DNA of 64,000 nt from contig NZ_JAGTXB010000023.1 in assembly GCF_018224885.1 (NCBI RefSeq), positions 89,650-153,649 of the forward strand, written 5' to 3'. The notes under the pieces were generated by a model that had not been told where the DNA came from, searched no databases, and saw only the letters and a list, made by a program, of their open reading frames with translations. Below, in pieces: positions 35,291 through 47,000 of the stretch. The stretch is from Chitinophaga hostae. Its GTDB lineage: Bacteria; Bacteroidota; Bacteroidia; Chitinophagales; Chitinophagaceae. Numbering within the stretch: position 1 is the first letter of the stretch; every line of letters begins with the position of its first letter. The translations under genes and the position numbers were made by a program.

Positions 35291-36130
35291 ATGTATACAC
35301 TAGGAAGAACACCGCTGCATGATTTTAAATATATGGTTGGCATTGCCTACGTGGCATTACCAAACGATCTCGACAGGGATACGTATATCAGGGACTGCTA
35401 TCAGAACTATACCCTGAGCGTATGGGGAGAAGATGGCAGTTTTATGAAAAGACTACCGGTTACCCCTGAAGTACTCAACTTTATTGAGTTCCCCGTAAGT
35501 CCTAAGGAATTGGGGTCTCCGGTGGTATATGTTACGGAGGAAACACAAAGTCAACCCATCATTATCGGGCGGTTTGCCACTACCAATAGCCTGGGACATA
35601 TGCAGGAAGCGGAGTTTAAGCTGACGAAAGATTATGATCAGTCACATGTCGAAATTCAGGGTTCCCCGAAAACAAACAGCCTGAGCATCAACCTGCATTC
35701 AGGTCCGGCGGCGGGTAATATCCTGGTCAATCTGACCGGTGATCAGAACGGTCAGTTCCAGGTGGCAACACATGGAGATGTGGTATTCAATACCTCCGAG
35801 AACGTGAAGTTATTACAACAGGGCTCTTTTAAAACAACTACGGTCGACAGGGAAGCCGCTGAAGATGACGACAGCAAAGATGCTGTATTTGAACAGCTGC
35901 CGGGTGAACACCGCATAAAAAATAATAAGCTTACCATCAATGAAGGGGAGGAACCTTTTGTATTGGGGAATAAACTGAAAGCATTTCTCTCTGATTTAAT
36001 TGATGAAGTAAGCAAATGTACCGTTAGCACGGCCATCGGTCAACAGCCCTTACTGAATGCTGCACAGATAGCAGCCTTCAAAAAGAGAACAGATGAGTTT
36101 TTAAGTATCGTTGCCTATATCAATAAATAG
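35291..36130 (+). CDS. Baseplate spike protein (gpV/gp5-like)
   Basis: 279 residues directly after the hub. The first 110 residues fit an OB-fold (YMVGIAYVALPNDLDRDTYI, LGSPVVYVTEETQSQPIIIG), the middle is a run of short beta strands (SLSINLHSGPAAGNILVNLT, GQFQVATHGDVVFNTSENVK) like a spike beta-helix, and the end is helical. Spike proteins trimerise under the hub and pierce the target membrane. No PAAR tip motif is seen here or in the next gene. Assignment rests on fold-like features and position. Confidence 0.65.
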   Translation: MYTLGRTPLHDFKYMVGIAYVALPNDLDRDTYIRDCYQNYTLSVWGEDGSFMKRLPVTPEVLNFIEFPVSPKELGSPVVYVTEETQSQPIIIGRFATTNSLGHMQEAEFKLTKDYDQSHVEIQGSPKTNSLSINLHSGPAAGNILVNLTGDQNGQFQVATHGDVVFNTSENVKLLQQGSFKTTTVDREAAEDDDSKDAVFEQLPGEHRIKNNKLTINEGEEPFVLGNKLKAFLSDLIDEVSKCTVSTAIGQQPLLNAAQIAAFKKRTDEFLSIVAYINK

Positions 36131-36133
36131 ATT

Positions 36134-36376
36134 ATGCCACTGATCCCCAATAAGCTGTTTAACAGCATGAAAGCCCATCTTCTTAAAACAAATGAGAAGA
36201 AGCAGGAAGATGTGACGGTTTCCATTGAAGCACATTGCAAGCAACTGGAGCAGGATGTTTACAACGCCATCAAAAGTATCACAATTGTAATACCAGCCGG
36301 CGCCATCATTGTACAAACTTCTCAGGGTCCCGCTGCTAATGTTTCGCAGATTGTTTTAGAATCAACCGTGAAATAA
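36134..36376 (+). CDS. Small baseplate-region protein
   Basis: 80 residues, MPLIPNKLFNSMKAHLLKTN onward, helical first, then two strands (ITIVIPAGAIIVQTSQGPAA). It begins three bases after the spike stop and ends one base before the next gene, so it is tightly embedded in the structural operon. It occupies the position where a tip protein might be encoded, but lacks the PAAR motif and metal-binding residues. No family recognised. Confidence 0.55.
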   Translation: MPLIPNKLFNSMKAHLLKTNEKKQEDVTVSIEAHCKQLEQDVYNAIKSITIVIPAGAIIVQTSQGPAANVSQIVLESTVK

Positions 36377-37129
36377 ATGAGTATAGAAAATGCCCGGCAA
36401 AGACGGGATAAACTAATCGAAGAAGAAGGCAAAGTTTCTTTGAACGTGCGTTATCCCAGGGAATTCGAATATTATGTTTGCGCCTTTGAACTGGTTAACG
36501 GTAAAGATAAAACGCTGCGGTATTTTATTTTTCCCGTAATGCCTTCCAGTATTGATGAATCACAACCCCGTATCTCCAATATCAAAAAAACAGTGGGAGG
36601 TATAGTGGCACTTTCCAATACCACCTTTACGCCGATAGATATTACGCTGAGTGGAAACTTTGGCAGAAAGTTCAGGATACTCCTGGGCGCTGATTACACT
36701 GATCTTGCCTCCGCGGTAAAGATCAGGGACGGGCAAACGGAGGGCAACAGCCAGGAAGATGAAACCGCTACCATTTTTGACGAGCGGGTGAAAACCGGTT
36801 ATGGCTGCCTGAAGATCCTGGAAGAAATTATTGCCGAAGCAGATAAGGTAGACGCGCTGGGACCACGCAGGTTGATATTCTATAACCTGGCCTTTGGTAA
36901 CAGTTATATCGTTAAACCTACTTCGTTCAAAATATCTATGAATCAGGATTCCAATATGATCCATAATTATAGTCTTTCGATGAAAGCGATTGCCCCTTTG
37001 GATGCGGTAACCAAACCGGATAAACTGAAATCCAGGTATAGCAGGCTGCAACTGGGTACGGTAGGAGAGGAGCATATTGACGCATCGGAACATTCCCTGA
37101 AAGAATCGTTATATAAAGATATTGCCTGA
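36377..37129 (+). CDS. Hub-tube connector candidate (XkdP/gp53-like, without LysM)
   Basis: 250 residues. The segment LRYFIFPVMPSSIDESQPRI, then SNTTFTPIDITLSGNFGRKF, resembles the N-terminal pattern of tube-initiator or LysM-type baseplate proteins (a protein framing the phrase inflating from FPxxPxxI), but no LysM repeat follows. The C-terminal half contains PRRLIFYNLAFGNSYIVKPT and SNMIHNYSLSMKAIAPLDAV, beta strands of the same domain class. It would bridge the hub and the first tube ring. The stop overlaps the start of the next gene (TGATGA type), indicating coupled translation. Confidence 0.5.
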   Translation: MSIENARQRRDKLIEEEGKVSLNVRYPREFEYYVCAFELVNGKDKTLRYFIFPVMPSSIDESQPRISNIKKTVGGIVALSNTTFTPIDITLSGNFGRKFRILLGADYTDLASAVKIRDGQTEGNSQEDETATIFDERVKTGYGCLKILEEIIAEADKVDALGPRRLIFYNLAFGNSYIVKPTSFKISMNQDSNMIHNYSLSMKAIAPLDAVTKPDKLKSRYSRLQLGTVGEEHIDASEHSLKESLYKDIA

Positions 37130-38058
37130 TGATCAGATTTAACACATTACAGGAATTTCAGCAGATAACCGGGAAAAATATAAGCGAGTTTTTCCAGAAA
37201 GCGCTTAATTTTTTTAGCAATGACTACCGGTCGTTGTCGGCTTACTATGCGGGAAAAACATCCTCCATAAAAAGTGATCCATTCGCCAGGTTAGCGGAGC
37301 TGGAATCGCTGTCCCAGGTTTTTTTTGCGGCATTTCATGCCCACGCGCCTCAGCTCACCAATGTAAAATGGTGGTATCTGCTGGAGGAACTGGAAAACAT
37401 CGATAACCGCCTGAGGATGATCCGGAACATTCATCGCTGGGCAAGATCTTCCCGGTCAAATGTTTCTTACCTGAAGAATATAGAACTGGATTATACGATG
37501 CCCGCAGGGCAAACACTGGAGCGCATTTCGCGGGACATACTGGAAAGCAGCAATCCACAGGATGAGTGGACGGACATTGCCCTGAGAAATAACCTGCGGG
37601 AAGAAGACTATAGTGCCGACGGCGGGGTAAACCTGAAACTTACCAGCCCGGTAAATAACAGGAATATACAGGTGGCTACCGTAGTTGATACCATGCAGGG
37701 GAAAAGTATGCTGGGAAAGGATTTGCATCGGGGGCTGCAATTTGTGGATAACGACCTGAGGTGTTTAGGTTATGATGAAACCGTATACCAGAGTGTGGAG
37801 ATCCTGGCCTGTCTGAAAAAGAACGATAATCCGCATGCGCCTTCCGACGGTTTGCAAAGTGCTGTGATTGTAGGCGCCAACCGGGCATCCTTAAATTTCC
37901 CGATTATCGTGCGACAGCTCTCCGCCACCTTTGCAACGGACGATACCCTGCAGGACTTTGCAGTAAACGAAATAAAAGTGGTAGATGATAACCTGTTTAT
38001 CAGCTACCAGGTGAAAACAAGATTGAATGAAACGATTGACGGCAGAATTTTAATTTAG
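37129..38058 (+). CDS. Baseplate-region protein, unassigned wedge component
   Basis: 309 residues. The N-terminal 160 residues are helical with aromatic clusters (LTNVKWWYLLEELENIDNRL, RMIRNIHRWARSSRSNVSYL); the C-terminal half is beta (LSATFATDDTLQDFAVNEIK, NLFISYQVKTRLNETIDGRI). It lies where contractile systems encode gp25/W-type wedge proteins, and the end strand pattern would allow that, but it is about twice the usual size of gp25. It might be a fusion of a gp25-like domain to an extra helical domain. Two-base gap to the next gene. Confidence 0.5.
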   Translation: MIRFNTLQEFQQITGKNISEFFQKALNFFSNDYRSLSAYYAGKTSSIKSDPFARLAELESLSQVFFAAFHAHAPQLTNVKWWYLLEELENIDNRLRMIRNIHRWARSSRSNVSYLKNIELDYTMPAGQTLERISRDILESSNPQDEWTDIALRNNLREEDYSADGGVNLKLTSPVNNRNIQVATVVDTMQGKSMLGKDLHRGLQFVDNDLRCLGYDETVYQSVEILACLKKNDNPHAPSDGLQSAVIVGANRASLNFPIIVRQLSATFATDDTLQDFAVNEIKVVDDNLFISYQVKTRLNETIDGRILI

Positions 38059-38059
38059 T

Positions 38060-39265
38060 ATGGCACTGGACATTAAACCATCTACTTCTATTGAAAGAAG
38101 ATTGTTATTCCTGGAAACTCTTTTGAATACTACGGATAAAGTAACCAAAATAGCGGATAACTCTGTATTGTCAGGCATCGCTACCGGTATCGCAAAAATT
38201 GCAGGTAAGGGAGAGAAGGATATTATGCTGGCGTTAAGTCAGTTATTTCCTGATTCGGCATACAGTACACAACTGGACCAGGTAGCAGCGAATTTTGGCG
38301 TGGCGCCCCGTATGGGAAAGCTGGGCTCCTCTACTTATGTTAGGGTGATGGCTACCCCGGGTACCGCGTACTATGCCGCCATACATTTCCCGATTTCCAC
38401 CGCCGGTATCCGGTTTGAATTTGAAGAAAATTTTACCGTGGGCACTATGGGATTTGTATACGCAAAGGTACGCAGCATCGACAAAGGCGCTGCCGCGAAT
38501 GTAGACCCGCTGACCATCACGAGAATATCTCCCGCACCAGCCGGTCATATCAATATCATCAATGAAGTGCGGGCCGACTTCGGCCGCGATACGGAAAGCG
38601 ATGAATTTCTCCGGATCCGTATTAAAAACGGCGCCAACATCCTGGCAAGAGGAACGCTGGCAATGCTGGAACAGGTGTTTATCGCCATCAATCCAAAAAT
38701 ATTAAAAGTGTTCCACTACGGCAGCAGCAGCGCCGGTAAGGTAGTCATAGGCATCGTTACACAGGATGGATCCCTGCTCACCACCACAGAGTTGGATAAC
38801 CTGATGCGGAATAGTGCGCTGTATTTTTCATTGACAGAGTATCGCCCGTTTGGTTCTGCATTTTATGGAATAGAATTGAAGAATGTAGATTATGCCCCGA
38901 TAGATGTGTCTTTCCGCGCCGACCTCGACAATGCCGCCGATCCCGACGCTATCCGCAAAGATATCCAGATCGCTGTTTCCAAATACCTGGATTTCCGCTT
39001 TTTCGATACCGCAAAAATGAGCGTCGACTGGGACAACCTGCTGGAAATAGTAAAAAATACCAAGGGTGTAAAATATGTACCCGATCAGTATTTCTACCCC
39101 AGAACGGATATTGCTATCGATAACTTTTCATTGCCCAGGCTAAGAGGATTTCTTATGCTGAACCTGGACGGGAAAATTATCAGCAATTTCACAGGAAGCC
39201 TTTCCCCGCTATATTATCCCAATGTGATCGATCACGCTTATATGTCCACCATCCTTGATTTATAA
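38060..39265 (+). CDS. Baseplate J-like wedge protein (gp6/gp47 family)
   Basis: 401 residues with the features of the baseplate J family, known as T4 gp6, Mu gp47 and Afp11: an N-terminal helical region (LALSQLFPDSAYSTQLDQVA), a central beta domain with GRDTESDEFLRIRIKNGANI (the family's ESDEELR-like signature), and a C-terminal segment with AVSKYLDFRFFDTAKMSVDW. These dimerise to form the wedge ring around the hub. This is one of the firmer baseplate assignments and shows that a full baseplate is encoded here. Confidence 0.82.
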   Translation: MALDIKPSTSIERRLLFLETLLNTTDKVTKIADNSVLSGIATGIAKIAGKGEKDIMLALSQLFPDSAYSTQLDQVAANFGVAPRMGKLGSSTYVRVMATPGTAYYAAIHFPISTAGIRFEFEENFTVGTMGFVYAKVRSIDKGAAANVDPLTITRISPAPAGHINIINEVRADFGRDTESDEFLRIRIKNGANILARGTLAMLEQVFIAINPKILKVFHYGSSSAGKVVIGIVTQDGSLLTTTELDNLMRNSALYFSLTEYRPFGSAFYGIELKNVDYAPIDVSFRADLDNAADPDAIRKDIQIAVSKYLDFRFFDTAKMSVDWDNLLEIVKNTKGVKYVPDQYFYPRTDIAIDNFSLPRLRGFLMLNLDGKIISNFTGSLSPLYYPNVIDHAYMSTILDL

Positions 39266-39267
39266 TT

Positions 39268-40995
39268 ATGGCAATTTTTGCAGAAACAATCAGAGAAGAA
39301 GGTAACAGCTTATTCATTACATGTTCGCCTGCTGTTGCCATCCTGGGTATTTCTTCTTTTACAGATAATATATCAGGAGAAGACGAACATAATTTTTTTG
39401 AGAAATTTTTCAGGTTTTCTGTCAATGGTATCGATTACAGCGAATGGCAGCCGTTAACCCTGGCCAACATCACCAGTCTGAGCTTCAACGGAGAGAAGGT
39501 GGTATATATGGAACTGAGGTATGTAAAACAGCAGCAGGACCCATCGGCCCAGCTGGCCCTGAGCCAGGTGAGCCTCGCTACTACCGGAGCACCGGTCTTC
39601 AAAGAGGCGCCGGTGTTTGAAAGATCCATCTTCGCCAGGTATTTCCATGCATACGACCCCGATGTCATAAAGTGGTATGTGAATGTGCTGCAGAAATTAT
39701 ATGATAAGGGAATTATCCCTAACTATATGGATCGCCTGAATGAAAACCAGGACAACGCCGACTTTATCGCCTTCTGGGAGTCTATCGCCCACTTTGTAGC
39801 CTACCTGGTGATATACGCCCGAAAGTTCGAGGAGTTTTACAAAACAGATTTTCTGTTGACAGATTTCCTGGAACAAAGGGGGCTGGAAGTATCGGATCGT
39901 AATACCCTGGCGGAAATGAACCTGCTGATGGAAAACTTCTACCAGCATATCGCCTACCGCGGCACCAAACATATTTACGACAGGGCGGAACTGGGAGCTG
40001 CCATAGATGGGGAGTTACTCCGCCTGATCAACTATCGCCCCGAAGATGAATTGCTTTTTAACCTTTATAAAAGCGAGCATTTCGGCTGGAATATCGGCAA
40101 TGCGTCGCCGCTATACAAAGGGCTATACCTGAACGACAATATCAACCGGAGCTATGAAACGCATTTTGATATCCTGGATCTCACTAAATACCCTGTCTAT
40201 GGAAATGTAACGATAGCACAGGACGGTGCCAAATCAGTAATGGCGGTTAACCAGGGCGGTATTGCCAGTACAGACCCTGCCTGGCGTATCAAAGTGGACG
40301 CACGTCTCGACTATGAATTTTCATTTTTAATAAAGATGAACAGGAATAGCCAGTTGACGGTTGGCATCAACGCTTATTCGAAAACCGGCACATTGCTAAA
40401 CAGCCGTTCGTATAAAGATGGACAGGATGCCAATTATTTCTTTAAGAATATCAAGTTGGTAAGGGATGATTGTTACCTGTTGGTGAAACTTTTTATTTAT
40501 AATAAAAACAGGAAACCATTTGCCAAAGATACGACAGAAGTGAAGCAGGGTAACGACCTTATCTTTCATGAGGATACCGTGTACATTATTCCCGACATAG
40601 CAGTTACCGGCGCGGCCAATATCTGGGGGATTCGTTTGCTGCCTATGCAAACAAATTATTCAAGAGGTCTGATCCAGGTAAATAATTTCATCTCCCTCTG
40701 GTTGAGAAACAGGAATCATGCCTATGCCATTGATGAAGTTAAATCTTATATCAGTCGTTACCTGGTACCCTATAATTCCTGGATTGCACTTACCGATGTG
40801 GGCGATGCCGGTTATAATGAAACAGAAGAACCGCCGGAAACTTTTTACTGGGCGCCGGAAGCGCCTTATTGCGAAACTACTGCCTGGCGCCCGGTACATC
40901 CTGTTTGTGAAATCAAGGACCTCGTATGGTTACCGGATATGGAAACAGCCTATTGTGAAACCCGGGAAGGTGGTCCTAACCCTAAAAATAATTAA
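39268..40995 (+). CDS. Baseplate wedge/tail protein I-position protein with carbohydrate-binding-like insert
   Basis: 575 residues following the J-like gene, so in the place of tail protein I or gp7. The helical part DADFIAFWESIAHFVAYLVI, with FLLTDFLEQRGLEVSDRNTL and RLINYRPEDELLF, resembles tail protein I proteins that bind fibres. Residues about 300-470 look like a beta-sandwich module (LDYEFSFLIKMNRNSQLTVG, QDANYFFKNIKLVRDDCYLL), as in carbohydrate-binding modules. The end is Cys/Trp/Pro-rich (YWAPEAPYCETTAWRPVHPV), perhaps an anchor for the giant fibre encoded next. Assignment is mostly positional. Confidence 0.55.
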   Translation: MAIFAETIREEGNSLFITCSPAVAILGISSFTDNISGEDEHNFFEKFFRFSVNGIDYSEWQPLTLANITSLSFNGEKVVYMELRYVKQQQDPSAQLALSQVSLATTGAPVFKEAPVFERSIFARYFHAYDPDVIKWYVNVLQKLYDKGIIPNYMDRLNENQDNADFIAFWESIAHFVAYLVIYARKFEEFYKTDFLLTDFLEQRGLEVSDRNTLAEMNLLMENFYQHIAYRGTKHIYDRAELGAAIDGELLRLINYRPEDELLFNLYKSEHFGWNIGNASPLYKGLYLNDNINRSYETHFDILDLTKYPVYGNVTIAQDGAKSVMAVNQGGIASTDPAWRIKVDARLDYEFSFLIKMNRNSQLTVGINAYSKTGTLLNSRSYKDGQDANYFFKNIKLVRDDCYLLVKLFIYNKNRKPFAKDTTEVKQGNDLIFHEDTVYIIPDIAVTGAANIWGIRLLPMQTNYSRGLIQVNNFISLWLRNRNHAYAIDEVKSYISRYLVPYNSWIALTDVGDAGYNETEEPPETFYWAPEAPYCETTAWRPVHPVCEIKDLVWLPDMETAYCETREGGPNPKNN

Positions 40996-41001
40996 AAGAC
41001 A

Positions 41002-44000
41002 ATGCCAAATACAGGAAAAAAATATTACGCACTGTTGGTACAGTACTCTTCCGCAACAGGGTTGCCCACAGGAGTGGTGAAACCCAATGCGCCGGGAGAT
41101 CCTGATTATGTACCGCCGGTGTTTGACCCTATGGGCTGTCCGCCATCTGGTGCAAAAGTGGATATCCGCGTGAATAATAACGCCGCAGCACCTATTGTGA
41201 GCGACGTGTGGATGCGTGTAGTAACCGGAAGCGGCCAGGGTACAGTAACGCCTGGAAACAATCTTACGATTTCTGAACCGGGCTATGCACATACTGTTGA
41301 GGTAGTAGCGCCTAACGTGGGAGCTCAATGGGGCGACTTTTCACAGAAAGTGATAGTCGATCTTTTTGTTTTCCAGGATGGTGTGTTAATGCAGGCTATC
41401 GCCATCGATAATGAAACGGGATATGAAGATGCAAATGGTGAATACATTCCGCATGCAGTACTGCTGAAAAATTTAACCGGCAATATTACACTGAATGTGG
41501 TGAGTAATACAAGAGGCAGCTATGGCAGCGGCAATGTACTGGCTATTCAAACCGCCGCCAATTTTGGAAATGCAGCATTTGATTTCCGTTCGAAGCGCAA
41601 TGATATGATGATTCCTGTTAACGCGGGTGATCAGTTCAAATCCACCGATTTCCAATATTATGATATGCCATTCACGGCAACAGGGCATAACTTCAATGAT
41701 TTTGACCTGCAGCTGAAAATGACTACTACCGGCGGCGCCTGGGTACCTGATGAAAATGATCCGGATGGCCCAATGGTGTGGGTCCCCGAAGTATTCACGT
41801 ATATTATTCCTGCAGGCGCTGCCTTTGATCAATCTTTACAACCGGCATCTGCCAATGTAGATGTAATGATCAGGATCACGAAGGTGGAAACTGCTGTGCA
41901 AACCAGTTTCAGGATCATTAACAGTACCGCCGCACCGGTGGTAAGCGATGTTGTTTATACGATCAACAATCAAACAGCCACCATTATTCCGGGAGCAGAC
42001 ACCAGCTTCGCAGTGCAGGGAGGCAACAACACTATTTCGCTGAACGCACCATCTGCCGGTAATAAATGGGGCGCCACCGGCCAGAATATTGGCGTTGACT
42101 ATTTCGTTTTCCGGAATGAACAATTAATTCATGCCGCTTCCACACTGGGACCGGATGTTTCTTTCAGCGAATTGTCGGGCACTGTGGTGATCACTGCTGC
42201 CAGCAACAGCAAAGGCTTTTACAGCAGTGGTAATGTGATGGCCATACAGGCAGGCGATGATTTCGGAGATGCGTATTTTAACGTGATGCTTTCCGGCAGC
42301 TATTGGGGCGACGAGAGCAAAATGGTATATGAAGCGAAACAGTTCGAACATATCGACTTTTACCAGGGGGCTTTCAGCGTTAACGGGAACAACTATAATG
42401 AGTACGACCTGTTCATGGAAATCATTTCCAGCAACGGGGATTGGGTGCCGGCAGATCCGGCGAACCCGGATGCGGGAGAAATATTTGTACCTTATACATA
42501 TACAGATGTTATTCCGGCCGGAAGTAGCTATGACAAGCCTATCCCTGCAAATATGTATGCAGCGGATGGATTGATCCGGTTTTATAAATATCCGGGCGCA
42601 ACAAATGTGACGATCACCAACAACACGCTGGCGCCGGCACAGAGCGATGTGAAGTACCTGGCCACCGGCAAGCATGGCAGCGTTGTTCCAGGCGCTAATG
42701 TCGGCTTTTCACTGAGAGGCATTAATAACAGTATCGCCTTGTTGACACCTAATGCAGGTAACACCTGGGGCGACGCAGGCAAGAGAATTGGAGTGGATTA
42801 TTTCCTTTTCCGGGAAGGTGTTTTAAAACAGGCAGTATCTACTTTAGGGAAGACCGTATTTTTTGACGGCCTATCCGGCACCAATGCCATTACCGCGGTC
42901 AGCAATAGCAGCTCCGTGGCAGGTATCGATGCTGTAGTACTGGCGATGCAGTCTTCCGCAGATTTTGGAAGCGCTGCATTTACCATTACCTCCTCTGCCG
43001 ATGACCTGGGAACAGGCGAATCAGATATCATCAACACACCTGATCAGTTTGAATATAACAATCACTCGGCCAGTGCTGTTTTTACGATAACAGGGCAAAA
43101 CAATAATGCCTTTGCGCTGAAGATAGAAGCTATTTCGTCCATAGGAGAATGGCAGCTGGCGGATCCGGCAGCTCCCAATGGTGCGAAAGTGTTTGTGCCG
43201 CTTACATTTACGGACAGTGTGGCCGCAGGTGCTGCCTACACCAGGAATCTCCCCGTGGAGCTCACCCTCGCAGACTGCACGCTAAGGATTTCCAAACTGG
43301 ATGGTCCTTTACAACAGGGCAGCATTACCGTAGATAACCGGATGCAAACCCCGGTGGTGAGTGATATCACTTACCGGCTGCTGGATGATAGTGTAACGGT
43401 GATTCCGGGCGCTTCCAGCACAACGGCGATGTTATTGAGCAGGAATACCGCGGTGTTACATGCACCAAATGCAGGCAACCGATGGGGAGCTGACAACTAC
43501 TTTATCAGTGTGAACTACTTTGTTTTTAAAGACGGGCTACTGATCCAGGCGGCCACTGTCACAGATCCATATTACCAGGTCCCTGATTTGAGCGGCAATG
43601 TTATTATCAGGGTGGAGAGCAATACAAAAGTGCAGAACCGGAACAATGCTTTTGTACTGGCCATGCAAACAACTGCAGATTTTGGAAATGGTGCTTTTTC
43701 GGTAACACAGACCTCCGTAACAGGCACTGAAACCGACACGCTGAACACGCCGGGTCAGTTTGAATTCATCAATTTCGATAACCTGGTATCAACATTTACA
43801 GTTACAGGACAAAACAATAATATTTACCCGCTGAAAATCGAGCTGTGGAGCGGAGCTGATTATTTTACGGACGTGATCCCGGCAAAGAGCAGCTATAATA
43901 CCACGCTGCCTGCTTTCGCTATCAGCAGCGGCATTCTCAGCATTTCAAAATTGCCCCCGGTAACCAGCTTTACCATTAACAATCACAGCGCGGCGCCGGT

Positions 44001-47000
44001 AGTAAGTGATATTACCTACGCCAGCGGAGATAAAACCGGCACGGTGATTCCCGGTGGAAACAAATCCTTTACCATGCCCGGCGAAAACCTGGTGATGATG
44101 ATGGACGCCACAGATGCCGGCAAACAATGGGGCAGTATAGATAACGTTATCGCTATTGACTTCTTCGTTTTCGAAGACGGCGTGCTCACTGCTGCCAGGA
44201 CAACTTTTGGCAGTAACATCCGGTTAAGTGGATTATCAGGAAATGTGGTGATTAACGCTTCAGGGAACAGCAAAGGGTTTTATGGCAATGGTAATGTGAT
44301 GGCTATCCAGTCAGCCGCTGACTTTGGCAATGCTACATTCGATGTAGTCATGAAAGGCGCTTACCGTGGTGACGAAACAGACACCATTAACCGCGCAAAT
44401 CAATTTGAGTATATCGATTTTTATGCCTACAACCCGGTAACATTTACGGTAACAGGAATGAACCGGAACAGTTATCCATTGAAGCTGGAAGCCGTTTCTG
44501 CTGATGGACAATGGCAGAACGGACCGGATGGCGAAGTATTTGTACCATATACATTTACAGATATTATCCCCGCTGGCGCCAACTACACCGTTATACTTCC
44601 CGCAGAAGTGACGAGGAGAGACAGCTTCCTGAGAATATCCCGGCATGAGGATACAGACGTGACTACTACTATCACGATAAAAAACAGCACTATTACACCG
44701 TTGGCAAGTCCGGTAGGATATAATATCAATGGCGGTACCGCTGCAACGTTGGACATGGGCAACAGTAAACGTCTCGTGGTGCCGGGAAGCAATCATACCA
44801 TTCAGTTAAACGCACCTAACGCGGGCAATCAATGGGGAAGTTTTGGTGATGATATAGCGATCGACATCTTTGTTTTCAGAAATGGTATTTTAACAGACGC
44901 CTTCACCACACTTGGAGATCAGGTAACGGTGGCCGGCTTGTCAGGCGAGGTGCTCATTACCGCCAGCAGTAACAGTAAAGGGTACTACAGTCAGGCGCAG
45001 GCATTAGCTATCCAGTCGGCGGCAGATTTTGGCGACGCCATGTTCCAGGTTACCAATGGACCACAATGGGACTATAGTGCAGATACCATCTCTGTCCCTA
45101 ACCAGGTGGAATCTGTTCCTTTCAGAATGGCTGACTTCAAGGTGCGTGGCAATAATAACAACAGCTATGACCTGAAATTGGAGCTAACAAATGAGGAGGG
45201 AAATACATGGACGGATATTGTTCCGGCCGGAAGCAGCTACAATAAAGCATTGCCGGCAGCGTATTTTTTGGGAGACCCGGTGTTGAGAATATCCAGGGTA
45301 TATGTATTACCACTGGAGACAAGCTTCAAAATTTATAATTTCACCTATGATCCTGTATTCAGTGATATAGCCTACACCAGTGGTAGCAACACTGGTACGG
45401 TTACGCCAGGTGAGGATATCACATTCACCGTAACGGGCAACGATAAAAACATTGTGTTAAATGCTCCCGGCGCCGGACAGCCCTGGGGACAGGAAGGCAG
45501 AATGACCGGCGTGAGCTATGCTGTTTTCCAGGAAGGAAAACTCAGGCAAACGCTAACCACCTTCGGGGACCCCGTTACCTTCGAACATTTATCCGGTGTG
45601 ATAGAAATCCGGGCATACGCACATGATGCAGCAACGACCCATAACGGACGGTCGCTTACTGTGCAAACAGATGCCGACTTCGGCAGCGCCTATGCCGATG
45701 TTACTATGACTATCGACGGTGTAAGCAACAACTACGAAGTGTATGATACCATGTTATACATCCCTTATGAGGGGACAGGGTCGATTGGCTGCACAATTTC
45801 CGGAGCTAACAACAACGACTATCTGCTGAAAATAGAAGCCATCAGTAATGCCGGCAGCTGGAAGCTGATAGACCCGCAGAATGCCGCCGGTGGCTGGGTA
45901 TATGAACACTATTCCTTTACAGCGATGATACCCGGGGGAGCGTTTACCTTCACACTTCCTGCGGGAATAACCAAAGCGGATGCTATCGTGAAAATTACGC
46001 GCGTACCGGTTCAAACTACCTTTACTATTAAAAACCAGACTGTCGCGCCGGTACTCAGCCCTGTTTATTTTGAAACCAGCTCCCATGCGAATACGCTGGT
46101 GCCCGGACAAACGATCACGTTTAGCGAATGGGGTACGGAAAAATCGATAACCCTCAAGGCGCTGAATGGAGAAACGCAATGGGGCAACCCTCAACAGTTT
46201 GTTCGGGTTAGCTTTTTTGTATCGCAAAACGGAAGATTGAAATATGCCTTTTCCCGGATGAAGAATATATCTTCCGTTGGAGCTTTAAGCGGTCAGATAG
46301 AAGTCGCGGTAATTAGCCATCAATCGGCTTATGGCTATGTAGGTAATGTTTTGGCGCTGGTAACGGAAGCCGGTTTCGGAGCGGCTTCATTTGTGGTGAG
46401 TGCAACCGGTGGGTATACAGCGGTGCCATCTCAAACGCTGAATACAGATAACTATTTCGGCCATATGGATTTTGCGGGTGATGACACTGTTTTCACGATC
46501 GCCGGTCAAAACAACAACAACTACGATCTGCAGCTCGACATCATTTCTGAAACCGGTGCGTGGTCGGAGAATGGAGCAACTTTTATCCCCTTATCATTTG
46601 CGGAAGTGATACCTGCAGGCAGCTCGTATAACCTGGTGATACCAGCACTGTTAATGGAAAACCAGCAGAGTGCAATACTACGGGTATCGAAAAAAGAAAA
46701 GCCGCTGGTATCTACCACTATTACCCTCAATAATAACACCGCAGCACCCGCTATCAGTGATATTGCCTACAATGTATACGGCAGGGGAGCAACAGTAGTA
46801 CCCGGAGCCACCGCTACGTTTACAGCGCCGATGAATATCAACAGCATCGTGCTCCATGCACCGGCCGCCGGTACTAAATGGGGAGAAACAGGTCAGAATA
46901 TTGGCGTGGATTATTTTGTGTTCAAAGATGGTGCGCTTTATATGGCGCTGACATCGATGGGCGGAGACCTCACCATCGGCGACCTGGCCGGAAATATTGT

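Noticed and set aside
36134..36376. PAAR-type spike tip protein.
   Set aside because: Position fits, but there is no PAAR repeat and no His/Cys metal-binding set.
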